From positions 1,550,001-1,614,000 of the forward strand of contig NZ_CP047204.1 of the NCBI RefSeq assembly GCF_030408735.1: a DNA stretch of 64,000 nt. Direction: 5' to 3'. The stretch's first letter is position 1. Each line of letters begins with the position of its first letter. A program made the translations under genes and the position numbers. This DNA comes from Corynebacterium faecale (GTDB lineage Bacteria; Actinomycetota; Actinomycetes; Mycobacteriales; Mycobacteriaceae). This document shows positions 8,685-18,700 of the stretch, one piece after another. Under the pieces are notes generated by a model that was not told the DNA's origin, searched no databases, and worked only from the letters and a program-made list of their open reading frames with translations.

Positions 8685-10133
8685 GTGGACACTACAGAGG
8701 CAATCAAATTACTGGACACCGCTCTATCCTCGTTGCTAAAGCACTACACCGACGATCCACAGGCCAGTCACTTCAATCAGGTGGACATCAAGACATTCGA
8801 GGAGCTCACCAACCAGATTCCGATGATCACCGCGGGCATGACCAAGACGGCCGCGCTTGCCAATGCCGCCACCCTGGTGGGATCGACGCACATCATTGAT
8901 TATCTGGTGAAAGAACTGGGTTTGTCCCAGGCCGAGGCGTGGGCCAGGGCTCGTCGGGCCGAGGAGTTCTTCGGTGATGTCCTGCCCACTGCCAAGCCTG
9001 CTCCCGAGGCTGATCCGAATCCACAGACCGAAACCGAGCAGGAGCGTTCAGAGCGGGAAGCCCGCGAAGCTGAAGCCCGGGCGCGCGAGGCAGAAAACCG
9101 CAAGCGACGTCGAGAGGAGGCTGCGCATCGCAAACTGGCTGCCGAGAAGGTTGACATCATCAACCAGGAACTCAGTTACCTCAACCAGGACACCACGCCG
9201 TCCCGCTCCGAGCTCTATGAATTAGCACTGGCTGAAGCATCCAACCGTCGCCCCGAGGATCTACGCAAGTGGGTGCGGGCCGCAGTGGAGAAAGCGAATC
9301 ACCGCGCCAAGGACCCCTTCGCCGCCACGAAGAACAGATATGTCCACGTGGGCAAACAGGATGCAAACGGTGGCTGCAGGATTTCCATCTACCTGGACGG
9401 TGAAGGGGCGGCCCTTCTCAATGCCGCATTGGCGGGATCGAACAAAAAGGGCCACGGCCTCAGCCTTGAGGATCCATCCAAAGACAGGAGAAGCTTTTCC
9501 CAGCGGAAAGCAGACGCTCTGGTCCAGATTCTCAAGGACTATAATTCCGGCAGACTCTCCCGTCGTGGTGGGGTGGGAACGATCGTGGTCTCCCTGTCCG
9601 CAAAGGATGTCGCGGACTTACCGGAGGCACAACCGGACAAGCGCTTCCCCACCAACACCGGCATCAACCTCACCGCTTCGGAGATCCTGAGGCTGGGGGC
9701 CGCGCGCTATGATTTCGGCGCTGTCCTTGACCCCGATTCCGGCCGGCCGCTGCACCTTGGTCGCACAAGTAGATCAGCAAGCCTCAACCAGCGACTGGCG
9801 CTGCTGGCATCGGAGCTGGTGTGCTCGGGGGAAGGCTGCGATGAACCCGCTGACAACAGCGATGTCCACCACATCGAGCCCTGGTACGCCGGTGGAGTCA
9901 GTGACATCGAAAACTTCACTTTCCGTTGTTTCAAACACCACCCTGACAACGATGACACCAGAACAGGTCAAGGCAACAAGGGTTATGCCGACCACGATCC
10001 GGATTCGGGACGAGTTGGTCACCGAAAACCCGATGGCACGGTCGGATTGAACGAATCCACGGCCCAACAGGAATCCGGTGGGGCGAAAATCCGGGACCAG
10101 GACGAGAGCAGACCCCCGGGGTGTCCGTTCTGA
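8685..10133 (+). CDS. DUF222/HNH endonuclease domain protein (13E12-repeat family)
   Basis: Protein of 482 residues with an N-terminal DUF222 helical region, a charged Glu/Arg-rich coiled-coil segment (about 115–170) and a C-terminal HNH nuclease domain. The HNH core is CSGEGCDEPADN, then SDVHHIEPWYAGG, IENFTFRCFKHH. These proteins are abundant, multi-copy and mobile-looking in actinobacteria; their biological role is unknown. GTG 8685 is preceded by GGGGG at 9–10 bases, and an upstream in-frame ATG (8631) is cut off by a stop. The gene stands alone behind the terminator of the HigA-type gene and converges with the MFS gene. Together with its HigA neighbour this looks like an accessory insertion in an otherwise conserved gene order. 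Confidence 0.88.
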   Translation: MDTTEAIKLLDTALSSLLKHYTDDPQASHFNQVDIKTFEELTNQIPMITAGMTKTAALANAATLVGSTHIIDYLVKELGLSQAEAWARARRAEEFFGDVLPTAKPAPEADPNPQTETEQERSEREAREAEARAREAENRKRRREEAAHRKLAAEKVDIINQELSYLNQDTTPSRSELYELALAEASNRRPEDLRKWVRAAVEKANHRAKDPFAATKNRYVHVGKQDANGGCRISIYLDGEGAALLNAALAGSNKKGHGLSLEDPSKDRRSFSQRKADALVQILKDYNSGRLSRRGGVGTIVVSLSAKDVADLPEAQPDKRFPTNTGINLTASEILRLGAARYDFGAVLDPDSGRPLHLGRTSRSASLNQRLALLASELVCSGEGCDEPADNSDVHHIEPWYAGGVSDIENFTFRCFKHHPDNDDTRTGQGNKGYADHDPDSGRVGHRKPDGTVGLNESTAQQESGGAKIRDQDESRPPGCPF

Positions 10134-10151
10134 GGGGAAACGGTTCCCTGG

Positions 10152-11375
10152 TTAAATCCCGGATACTCTTGCCCGTGCCTGGCGACGTTTCAGTAGGAGG
10201 ATGATCAGGTAGTAGATGCCTGCGCAGACAACGCCCCCGGAAAGAATCAGATACAACGTGCCGTACCCAACCCACCCCAACAACACACCGAGGAGCAGCG
10301 GCCCTAAACCGAAACCGATGTCGACCAGGAGAAATAGTGTGGACAGTGCTGTACCAATCTGGTGTGGTGACACCGCATCCACCGACATGGCCTGGGCCGC
10401 CGGCATGAGTGTGCCGTATCCCATGCCTGTGCAGGCACCAGCCAGAATCACCAACCAATCGGTATCTGCCACGGAAAGCAGGAGCAAGGCGATGAAGAGC
10501 CAGAAGAGGCCGAACGCCACCACCGGGTTGGGGCCACGTCGATCCTGGATTCTGCCGAGGAAAGGTCGGGTCACCAACATGGTCACTGCATAGGCGATGA
10601 AGAAGAAGGCGGCACCGGTAATCAATCCCCGCTCTTCGGCATAAGGATTGATATAGGTGAGCACCCCTGCGTAGCACAGAGCGATAATCATCATGAATGC
10701 AGCAATGGGCAGGACCGCGGGATGCACCACGGTTTTCAGGCTCCAGGTGATTGACCTGTTCACGCTGTTGCCTGCCGGGTCCCGGAGAAACAGTGACGCA
10801 ATCAGTGAGATCACGGAGGTGGCAAGAGCCACCCAGAAGAGCACGTCATAGTTATAGGTATCCACAAGGACCAAGGCGAGAGCCGGACCGACCGCAGCAG
10901 CAAGAGTGGTGGTCAGGGAGAGGTAACCGGTGCCCTCCGCGCGTCGGGTGGGCGGGATCACCGACTGGGTTAACGCCATCACCGAGGTGCTGGCCAGGCT
11001 GAACGCGAGACCGTGAAGCATGCGTACGCCGATGAGTAAGGCCAGAGAATCTGCCACAAGGTAGAGGGATGAGGCGATAACGGCCAGAACGGCGGCAATG
11101 AGCAGGATCCGGCGACGGCCGAATCGGTCCACTACAAAACCAGAAAATAGTCGTGCAATTGTGGCGCCAACCACGAAGGAGCTGGAGGCGAAACCGCCGG
11201 CGAAGTCAGAGGCCGCGAACTCGCGGACCGCATATAACGCCATGACGGTGATGAGGTAGTAGAAGACCAGGAAGAAGGAGAAATTGATCAACCACCCCAT
11301 GGCGAAGGTGGGGGTGAATAGTTTCTTCTCACCGGTTTTCTCCGCGTTGGCCGCTTCAGTCACGGGCGTTGGCAT
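10152..11375 (-). CDS. Major facilitator superfamily drug-type exporter
   Basis: Twelve-helix membrane transporter of the drug:H+ antiporter type, 407 residues. Hydrophobic segments are regularly spaced from LINFSFFLVFYYLITVMAL onward. The MFS loop 2–3 motif appears as RLFSGFVVDRFGRRRI, and the LTQSVIPPTRRAEGTGY and MAFVSPHQIGTAL-like loops are typical (here MSVDAVSPHQIGTAL). ATG 11375 has GAGGAG at 6 bases; the longer frame to 11465 would run through the operator and is rejected. The divergent MarR regulator and the double operator between them indicate substrate-inducible control. The substrate is unknown. Confidence 0.9.
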   Translation of the reverse strand: MPTPVTEAANAEKTGEKKLFTPTFAMGWLINFSFFLVFYYLITVMALYAVREFAASDFAGGFASSSFVVGATIARLFSGFVVDRFGRRRILLIAAVLAVIASSLYLVADSLALLIGVRMLHGLAFSLASTSVMALTQSVIPPTRRAEGTGYLSLTTTLAAAVGPALALVLVDTYNYDVLFWVALATSVISLIASLFLRDPAGNSVNRSITWSLKTVVHPAVLPIAAFMMIIALCYAGVLTYINPYAEERGLITGAAFFFIAYAVTMLVTRPFLGRIQDRRGPNPVVAFGLFWLFIALLLLSVADTDWLVILAGACTGMGYGTLMPAAQAMSVDAVSPHQIGTALSTLFLLVDIGFGLGPLLLGVLLGWVGYGTLYLILSGGVVCAGIYYLIILLLKRRQARARVSGI

Positions 11376-11432
11376 GGGCGTCTCCTCATTCTCCTGGCTA
11401 TCGATCTGAGATGTCCCCCGACGATTGGGTAA

Positions 11433-11458
11433 TTGTATCATGCAATTGTATGATACAA
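11433..11458. promoter_or_regulatory. Double MarR-type operator between MFS and marR genes
   Basis: Two directly abutting 13-mers, TTGTATCATGCAA and TTGTATGATACAA. The second is a perfect palindrome about a central base and the first differs by one pair. Together they also form a 9-bp inverted repeat (TTGTATCAT...ATGATACAA). The size, symmetry and position 46 bases before marR and 57 before the exporter fit MarR dimer sites controlling both genes. Confidence 0.8.
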
Positions 11459-11503
11459 ATACCAAGGTGGCTGTAGCCTTGCCTGATCACGGAAGGACTA
11501 TTC

Positions 11504-11980
11504 TTGGCAAACCACGATCTATACTCCCAGCTCTCCTATGAACACATGCTCTCTTCGCGCTACGCCCTGCACAACGCCCCACCGCACGGGCGGGAATGGA
11601 GCCTCGACCGAAGCGCAGCCCTGCTGCTGTCCAGGTTGGACGTGGAGGGACCGATGAGTGTCAGTGAACTCGCAGAGGCACTGGACCTTGATATCTCGAC
11701 GATCCACCGCCAGGTGGCTGCCGCCATGAAGTCCGGTCTCATTGAACGACTCAACGACCCCGATGGGGGCCAGGCCCGGAAACACCGCCCCACGCAGGAG
11801 GGTCTGGACAGACTCCGTGCGGAATTTAAAAGCCGCGACCACCTCTCCCAACAGGTCACACAAACCTGGTCCCCCGAGGAGCTGGAGACATTCCTAAAAC
11901 TGCTCACCAGATTCAATCAGGACCTCGAAACCCTCCGCGGCTCCGAATGGCCACGGCCCTACCCGACCGAACGGGAATAG
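11504..11980 (+). CDS. MarR-family transcriptional regulator
   Basis: Winged-helix regulator of 158 residues starting at TTG 11504, which has GGAAGGA about 6 bases upstream. Core: LLLSRLDVEGPMSVSELAEALDLDISTIHRQVAAAMKSGLIERLNDPDG..., i.e. the MarR recognition helix followed by the beta-wing (DPDGGQARKHRPTQEG), and a C-terminal helical dimerisation region. It is divergent from an MFS exporter with a double palindromic operator between them, so it probably represses both itself and the exporter until a ligand binds. The ligand cannot be told from sequence. Confidence 0.9.
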   Translation: MANHDLYSQLSYEHMLSSRYALHNAPPHGREWSLDRSAALLLSRLDVEGPMSVSELAEALDLDISTIHRQVAAAMKSGLIERLNDPDGGQARKHRPTQEGLDRLRAEFKSRDHLSQQVTQTWSPEELETFLKLLTRFNQDLETLRGSEWPRPYPTERE

Positions 11981-12033
11981 AAAGGGACGGCCCCTCCCCG
12001 ATGGGAGAAACCGCCCCCTATCCACCCACTCCC

Positions 12034-13644
12034 CTAATTCTGGTCCAGGTAGAGCTTCCCGCGGAAGATCGGGTGCATGAGGTTCTCCTTGGACAACACG
12101 GTGTTCAGAGTCTCCTCATCCATGAGCTTGCGCTCTAGGATCAGGTCACGAACTGAGCGACCGGTCGCTGCGGCTTCCTTACCAATCTCATCGCCGATGT
12201 CATGCCCGAGGAACGGGTTGAGATAGGTGATGATGCCGATGGAATTATCCACGTAGGCGCGACAAACATCAGCATTGGCGGTGATGCCCACCACGCACTT
12301 TTCACGGAGGGTCTTGGCTGCGTTGCACAGGATCCGGATGGACTGGAACAACGCCTCACCGATGACGGGCTCCATGACATTGAGCTGGAGCTGACCGGCT
12401 TCTGCAGCCATGGCAACCGTGAGGTCATTGCCGAACACCTTGAAGCAGACCTGGTTGACCACTTCAGGGATCACCGGGTTGACCTTCGCGGGCATGATGG
12501 AGGACCCAGCCTGGCGGGCGGGCAGGTTGATCTCGTTGAATCCGGCTCGTGGTCCGGAGGACAGCAGACGCAGATCATTCGAGATCTTGGACAGCTTCAT
12601 CGCTGCGCGCTTCACCGCTGAGTGCGCGAGGACATAGGCGCCGGTATCGGATGTGGCTTCAATCAGGTCACGCGCGGTCTTGATCTCGAGGCTGGTGACC
12701 TCAGACAGGGATGCAACAACTTGGTGGCGGTAACCGGAGGGTGTGTTGACTCCTGTGCCGATGGCGGTGGCACCGAGGTTGACCTCCAACAGTCGGTCCA
12801 TTGCGGAACGCAGAACTGACTGTTCTTCGGCCAGGTTGGCAGCAAATGCCTGGAACTCCTCCCCCAGGCTCATCGGCACAGCATCCTGGAGCTGGGTGCG
12901 CCCCATCTTGATGATGTCAACGAACTCGGTGCCCTTCTCACGGAAGGCCACCTGCAATTGGTCGATCTCACTGATGAGGGTGGTCATGGAGGCATAGATG
13001 CCGAGGCGGAAACCGGTCGGGTAGGCATCGTTGGTCGACTGCGACATGTTGACGTCATCCATGGGGTGCAGGATGTCGTACCGGCCCTTTTCATATCCCA
13101 GATATTCAAGGGCCAGGTTCGCCACCACCTCATTGGTGTTCATATTGGTGCTGGTGCCGGCACCCCCCTGGAACACATCGATGGGAAACTGATCCATGCA
13201 GCGTCCCTCAATCAGGATCTGGTCACAGGCCCAGACAATGGCCTTCGCCTTGTCCGCGGGCAGCGTATGGAGGCGACGGTTTGCCAGGGCTGCGGCCTTC
13301 TTCACCTGGACCATGCCACGGATGAATTCAGGCACGTGGTTTATGGTGGTGCGGGAGATCTGGAAATTATCCATTGCCCGCAGCGTGTGTACTCCGAAAT
13401 AGGCCTCTCCGGGAATCTCCATCTCACCGATGAGGTCGGATTCAATCCTGAATTTCCGCGCGGCTTTGCCTCGGGTGGTGGCGGCCTTCGCAGCTGCGGT
13501 CTGCTCTCCCGTTGCTGTGGTTTCCGCCGTGGTGACAAGAGCTTCACCATCAACTAGCGGAGCCGCGGGGGCCTCGATCTGCTCAGGATTCTGTGGATTG
13601 TCCTTGGAGGTGTCCTCGGAATCCTTATTGTTCTTGGTCGACAT
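12034..13644 (-). CDS. aspA: Aspartate ammonia-lyase (aspartase)
   Basis: Converts L-aspartate to fumarate and ammonia, in the fumarase/aspartase superfamily. The protein has 536 residues from ATG 13644, with GAGAGG at 6 bases. The first ~70 residues are a low-complexity Lys/Glu/Ala/Thr-rich extension before the enzyme begins ([26 protein letters not shown]); C. glutamicum AspA carries a similar extension. The catalytic-loop signature [15 protein letters not shown] is present, as are the substrate motifs [11 protein letters not shown] and [14 protein letters not shown]/GlxR-like box lies about 55 bases upstream of the start, so carbon-source control is likely. Confidence 0.97.
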   Translation of the reverse strand: MSTKNNKDSEDTSKDNPQNPEQIEAPAAPLVDGEALVTTAETTATGEQTAAAKAATTRGKAARKFRIESDLIGEMEIPGEAYFGVHTLRAMDNFQISRTTINHVPEFIRGMVQVKKAAALANRRLHTLPADKAKAIVWACDQILIEGRCMDQFPIDVFQGGAGTSTNMNTNEVVANLALEYLGYEKGRYDILHPMDDVNMSQSTNDAYPTGFRLGIYASMTTLISEIDQLQVAFREKGTEFVDIIKMGRTQLQDAVPMSLGEEFQAFAANLAEEQSVLRSAMDRLLEVNLGATAIGTGVNTPSGYRHQVVASLSEVTSLEIKTARDLIEATSDTGAYVLAHSAVKRAAMKLSKISNDLRLLSSGPRAGFNEINLPARQAGSSIMPAKVNPVIPEVVNQVCFKVFGNDLTVAMAAEAGQLQLNVMEPVIGEALFQSIRILCNAAKTLREKCVVGITANADVCRAYVDNSIGIITYLNPFLGHDIGDEIGKEAAATGRSVRDLILERKLMDEETLNTVLSKENLMHPIFRGKLYLDQN

Positions 13645-13696
13645 GTTCTGCCTCTCACATGTGGTTATAAACATGAAACTGCTATCGCACATCCTA

Positions 13697-13712
13697 CGTG
13701 ACAGTAATCACA
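13697..13712. promoter_or_regulatory. GlxR (CRP-type) binding site upstream of aspA
   Basis: Read on the minus strand the bases are TGTGATTACTGTCACG, matching the corynebacterial GlxR consensus TGTGA-N6-TCACA at nine of ten positions. It lies 53–68 bases before the aspA start. The match is seen; binding is inferred. Confidence 0.65.
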
Positions 13713-13746
13713 GTAAGAAAAGCTCGGATGATACACCGGGGGTATC

Positions 13747-13782
13747 AGAAAAGGGCCGCCCCGGGCTTTTTCCGGGACGACC
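13747..13782 (-). terminator. Terminator of the his operon part
   Basis: On the minus strand the stem GGTCGTCCCGG pairs with CCCGGGGCGGCC (two G·U pairs) around an A-rich loop, followed by CTTTTC. It lies 36 bases after the hisG stop and insulates aspA. Confidence 0.8.
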
Positions 13783-13817
13783 TATTCACCTACGCCAGAT
13801 AGTATCCACGCAGGAAA

Positions 13818-14663
13818 CTAGATTCGCGCGATCCGGATCTCTGAAGCCAAGATGGCCTCTGCTCCGATACTGGAAAGTTTATCCATGATGTTGTTTGCCA
13901 TCTTACGTGGAACCATGGCGCGGACAGCCACCCAATTCTCACGGGCAAGCGGCGACACAGTGGGCCCGGAGATACCCGGTGTGACTGCGCTGGCGGCCTC
14001 CAGGTAATCCCGGTCAACGTTGTAGTCGAGCATCAGGTAATTCTGCGCATGCAGGATGCCCTGGATGCGGCTGAGCAGTACCCGCTGAGCCGGGGTCATC
14101 TCCTCATCGCGGCGCCCCACGATCACCGCCTCCGAGGTGCACAGGGATTCACCGAATGGCTGCAGTCCCTGCTGCCGAAGGGTGCGACCGGTGGAGACCA
14201 CATCGGCGATGGCATCGGCGACACCGAGTTTGATGGAGATCTCCACGGCACCGTCAAGGCGGATCACATCGGCGTCTACGCCACGGCTGGCCAGATCATC
14301 ACGGACCAGATTCGGGTAGGAGGTGGCGATGCGCTTGCCGTCAAGCTTTTCGACGGTCCACTCCTCGCCCATGGGCGCTGCATAACGGAATGTCGACGAC
14401 CCAAAGCCGAGGGAGAGCACTTCGTGGACATCAGCGCGGGAATCAAGGGCCAGATCCCGGCCGGTGATGCCGAGATCAAGCTGACCTCCGGCGACATAGA
14501 TGGCGATGTCCTTGGGACGGAGGTAGAAAAATTCCACCTCGTTGGCGGCGTCGAGAACATTGAGTGACTTGGAATCCCCACGACCGGCGTATCCTGCCTC
14601 GTCGAGGATCTCCATGGCACGCTCAGACAGGGAGCCCTTGTTGGGCACAGCGATTTTCAGCAC
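13818..14663 (-). CDS. hisG: ATP phosphoribosyltransferase (long form)
   Basis: First enzyme of histidine biosynthesis: ATP + PRPP to phosphoribosyl-ATP. The 281 residues are the long, feedback-regulated form with a C-terminal ACT-like domain (from about residue 210). Typical motifs: [31 protein letters not shown], the [11 protein letters not shown] strand and the PRPP loop [19 protein letters not shown]. The start is GTG 14663 with AGGAGA about 9 bases upstream. HisE is 14 bases upstream, giving a conserved actinobacterial hisE–hisG pair apart from the main his operon. Confidence 0.97.
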   Translation of the reverse strand: MLKIAVPNKGSLSERAMEILDEAGYAGRGDSKSLNVLDAANEVEFFYLRPKDIAIYVAGGQLDLGITGRDLALDSRADVHEVLSLGFGSSTFRYAAPMGEEWTVEKLDGKRIATSYPNLVRDDLASRGVDADVIRLDGAVEISIKLGVADAIADVVSTGRTLRQQGLQPFGESLCTSEAVIVGRRDEEMTPAQRVLLSRIQGILHAQNYLMLDYNVDRDYLEAASAVTPGISGPTVSPLARENWVAVRAMVPRKMANNIMDKLSSIGAEAILASEIRIARI

Positions 14664-14677
14664 GACTGTCTTATCTC

Positions 14678-14953
14678 CTAGAGGTTCTTGTAGACGTCTT
14701 CAGGCTTGATGCCACGGGCAACCATCATCACCTGGGTCCAGTACATCAGCTGTGAGATTTCCTCAGCCAGCTCTTCATCAGACTGGTACTCGGCTGCGAT
14801 CCAGACCTCGCCGGCCTCTTCGATGACCTTCTTGCCGATATGATGGACACCCTTGTCCAATGCGGCTACGGTTCCGGAACCCTCAGGGCGGTTCTGGGCA
14901 CGGTCAAGAAGTTCTTCGTACAGCGAGTCAAATGTCTTCACGCAGTACATCAT
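14678..14953 (-). CDS. hisE: Phosphoribosyl-ATP pyrophosphohydrolase
   Basis: Second step of histidine synthesis, hydrolysing PR-ATP to PR-AMP. A small all-alpha MazG-like protein of 87–91 residues. The metal-binding motif is [15 protein letters not shown]...[14 protein letters not shown]. Candidate starts are ATG 14953/14950 or GTG 14941; the family usually begins at the [12 protein letters not shown] segment, so GTG 14941 is quite possible. It is followed by hisG. Confidence 0.95.
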
Positions 14954-15000
14954 TCCACACCGTTTCCGCCGTTGTTGTTTCGGGGCGGGTACTTAAGCTG

Positions 15001-15696
15001 TCAGTTAGTGACCCCGACCGGTGTGATCTGGTTGTACCAGCCGGCGAGGATCTCCGCGTTGACCCCCTCAAAAGTGTTGTGGCCACACAGTTCCCGCAGG
15101 GGAACAACCCCTTCAGGTGGGGTGACGGACTCTGGGTGGAGTCCGATGACCCGGCACCCGGCATCCACCGCGGCAGCCATTCCGTTGAAAGAATCCTCAA
15201 AAACGAGACACTCAGATGGGGGTAGTCCCACCCTATGGGCAGCTTCCAGGTACATGTCCGGAGCCGGCTTGGGGTGCGCCACTTCATCTCCGGTGATGGA
15301 ATCAACGAAGAACTGTGAACCGACAGCCTCGATGCACCCCTGCGCCAGGGACCGCTCGGTATTGGTGGTGACCAACATGGGGACTCCGAGCTCTTTCAGT
15401 TCCGCAAGGAGTGAGATGACGCCGGGGTTCGGGATCAGGGCTTCGTCGAAAAGCTCGGCCACCCGGCCGAGCATCTGGCGGCGGTACCGCTCATAGGCGG
15501 CCTCATCCACCGTGATCCCGGCGTGCGCGGCACAGATGGCGATGGTGCGCGGCATGCTGCCGCCCACCGTGGTGGCGCGGAGCTCCGGGGTGAGACGACG
15601 CCCCATCGCCTCGCTCAACTCATAAGTGGCCACGCCCCATTGGGGCTCCGTGTCCACCATCGTGCCATCCATATCCCAGAAGATTGCCTTGATCAT
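15001..15696 (-). CDS. HAD-superfamily phosphatase (beta-phosphoglucomutase-like)
   Basis: Hydrolase of 231 residues with all HAD motifs: I FWDMDGTMVDTE, II VTTNTERS, III HPKPAPDMY and IV VFEDSFNGMAAAVDAG. The helical cap between motifs I and II (about residues 17–85) is of the subclass I type. The substrate is probably a sugar phosphate or similar small metabolite but cannot be assigned. It is about 48 bases upstream of hisE and 43 downstream of metH in the same direction, so metH–HAD–hisE–hisG may be co-transcribed in part. Confidence 0.9.
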   Translation of the reverse strand: MIKAIFWDMDGTMVDTEPQWGVATYELSEAMGRRLTPELRATTVGGSMPRTIAICAAHAGITVDEAAYERYRRQMLGRVAELFDEALIPNPGVISLLAELKELGVPMLVTTNTERSLAQGCIEAVGSQFFVDSITGDEVAHPKPAPDMYLEAAHRVGLPPSECLVFEDSFNGMAAAVDAGCRVIGLHPESVTPPEGVVPLRELCGHNTFEGVNAEILAGWYNQITPVGVTN

Positions 15697-15738
15697 GAGG
15701 ACAACCCTAATGGGATTGGGCCAAACCGCAACGTCAGA

Positions 15739-18700
15739 CTAGACGTTGAAGTACTTCGCCTCCGGATGATAGAGCACGAAGGCATCCGTCGACTGCTCAG
15801 GATGCAGCTGGAGTTCCTCGGACAGGGTCACACCGATGCGCTCCGGCTCGAGCAGCTCCACCATCTTGATGCGGTCCTCCAGGTCCGGGCAGGAGCCATA
15901 TCCGAAGGAGAAACGCGCGCCACGGTAGTCCAGGTCGAAGAACTTCTTTTTATCCTCGGCATCGTCATCGCCTGCGGTGCCACCGGTGGTCAGCTGCAGC
16001 TCAGAACGGATGCGGGCATGCCAGTACTCCGCCAGGGCCTCGGTCAGCTGCACGCCGATGCCGTGGACCTCCAGATACTCGCGGTATTCATTCGCAGCGA
16101 ACAGCTTATTGGCGAACTGCGCGATGGGATCACCCATGGTCACCAGCTGGAAGGGGAACACATCCACCTGTCCATCGGCGATGGCCTGCTCACGGGGACG
16201 GATGAAGTCCGCGATGCACAGGAACTTGCTCCGCTGCTGGCGCGGGAAGCTAAAGCGCATACGCTCCGGTGCATCTGGCTCGGGGGATTCCAGAATGACC
16301 ACGTCATCGCCCTCAGCCACGGCTGGGAAATAGCCGTACACGAGCGCGGTGTGGTCGAGGATCCCCTCGGACTTGAGGCGGTCGATCCAGTAGCGGAACC
16401 GTGGGCGACCCTCGGTCTCCACGAGCTCCTCATAAGTCGGTCCCTCTCCACCGCGGGTGGATTTCAGACCCCACTGCCCCATGAACAGCGCACGCTCATC
16501 CAGCGTGGGGAGGTATTCAGCCAGAGGCAGACCCTTGATGATCCGGGTGCCCCAGAACGGTGGCGCAGCAATCGGGGTGTCGGTGGCCACCTCTGAACGC
16601 TCCGGCACCTCCACCGGCTCGGCATTGGCCTTGCGCTCGGCGGCGATCCGCTGGGATCGCTCATTCCGTGCCTTCCGCTCTTCCTTCTTCTTGGCGGCGG
16701 CGATGGCCTCTGGGGAATCAGGGTCAGCCCCTTCTCCCCGCTTCTCCGCCATCAGCTCATCCATGAGGCTGAGCCCCTCGAAGGCATCACGGGCATAGTA
16801 GACATCACCCTGATACACCTCTGCGAGGTTGTTCTCCACATAGGTGCGTGTCAGGGCGGCGCCACCGAGCATCACCGGGTAGTGGGATGCCTTTGCGGCG
16901 TTCATCTCCTCCAGGTTGTCTTTCATCACCACGGTCGATTTCACCAAGAGACCAGACATGCCGATGGCGTCAGCCTGATGCTTCTCGGCGGCTTCCAACA
17001 TGGCCGAAATCGGCTGTTTGATGCCGATGTTGAACACCTCGTAGCCGTTGTTGGACATGATGATGTCCACCAGGTTCTTACCGATATCGTGCACGTCACC
17101 CTTGACGGTGGCCAGCACGATGCGGCCCTTACTTTCTGCGCGGGCCTCACCCGTGGCCTCAGCCTCCTCCTCCATGAAGGGCTCGAGGTAGGCCACGGCT
17201 GTCTTCATGGTCTCGGCGGATTGGAGCACGAAGGGCAGCTGCATCTGGCCGGAACCAAAGAGCTCACCCACGGTTTTCATGCCGTTGAGCAGATCCTCGT
17301 TGATGATCTCGATGGGGCGCTTCTCCAGCATGCCGGCATCCAGATCGGCCTCGATGCCGTTCTTATCACCGTCAATGATGCGCTGCGAGAGTCGCTCAAA
17401 CAGTGGCATGGCAGCCAGTGCCTCAGCGCGGGCGTCCTTGGCATCTGCTGCGGAGACACCTTCGAAGAGCTGCATGAACTCCTGCAGCGGGTCATAACCC
17501 TCGGCGCGGCGATCATAAACCATGTCCAGAGCCACTTCGCGCTGGCGTTCATCGATGCGGTTCATCGGCAGGATCTTGGAGCTGTGCGCGATGGCGGAGT
17601 CCAGGCCTACTTCGATGCACTCGTTGAGGAACACCGAGTTGAGCACCTGACGCGCTGCGGGGTTCAGGCCGAAGGAGATATTGGACAGACCCAGGGTCGT
17701 GTGAACCTTCGGGTAGCGCTTCTTCAGCTCCCGGATGGCCTCGATGGTTTCGATGCCGTCCTTGCGGGTCTCCTCCTGTCCGGTGGAGATGGGGAACGTC
17801 AGGCAGTCCACGATGATGTCGGATTCATCAAGGCCGTAGGTGCCGGTGATGTCCTCAATGAGACGCTCAGCGATTCGGACCTTGTGTTCCGCGGTACGGG
17901 CCTGGCCTTCTTCATCAATGGTGAGGGCGACCACGGCTGCACCGTGCTGCTTCACCATGGCCATGATGCGACGGTAACGGGACTCAGGCCCATCACCATC
18001 CTCAAAGTTCACGGAGTTGACCACACTTCTGCCACCCAGGTGCTCCAGGCCGACACGGATGACCTCCGGTTCGGTGGAGTCGAGCATGATCGGCAGGGTG
18101 GAGCTGGTGGCGAGCAGAGCGGCGAGTGTGGCCATGTCCTCGCGGCCGTCACGGCCGACATAGTCGATGCACAGGTCCAGCATGTGTGCGCCATCGCGGG
18201 TCTGCTGCTTGGCGGTATCCACGCACTTCTCCCAGTCACCTGCGAGCATGGCCTCACGGAAAGCCTTGGACCCGTTGGCGTTGGTGCGCTCACCGATCAT
18301 GGTGATGCCGGTCCCCTGATTCAACGGAACCGAGGTATAGAGGGACGCCACGGCATCCTCAGTCTCAACAACCCGCTCCGCCTGTTCCGCTGGACCCACC
18401 AGCACTGATTCCAGGACAGAGGTCTCCCCCTCCGGCACTCCGGCCACGGCATCGCGGACCGCACGGATGTGCTCCGGGGTGGTGCCACAGCAACCACCGA
18501 CCATGGACAGGCCGTAGTCGGTGACAAAACCACGCAGTGCTTCCGCCAACTCTTCAGCAGTCAGCGGGTATTCCGCACCGTTCTTGCCCAGCACGGGCAG
18601 GCCCGCGTTCGGCATGACGGAGACCGGGATGGAGGCATGCTTGGACAGGTAACGCAGGTGCTCACTCATCTCAGCCGGGCCGGTGGCGCAGTTGAGGCCG

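Noticed and set aside
8220..11980. Prophage or integrative element around the HNH gene
   Set aside because: No integrase, transposase, att-like repeat or phage structural gene is present; HNH/DUF222 genes occur singly in many actinobacteria.
11981..12033. Bidirectional terminator between marR and aspA
   Set aside because: The CTCCC/GGGAG core is short and the flanking pairing has several mismatches and no T-run.
16882..18408. 508-codon frame antisense to metH
   Set aside because: A His/Gly/Asp-rich shadow of metH codons with no domain features.
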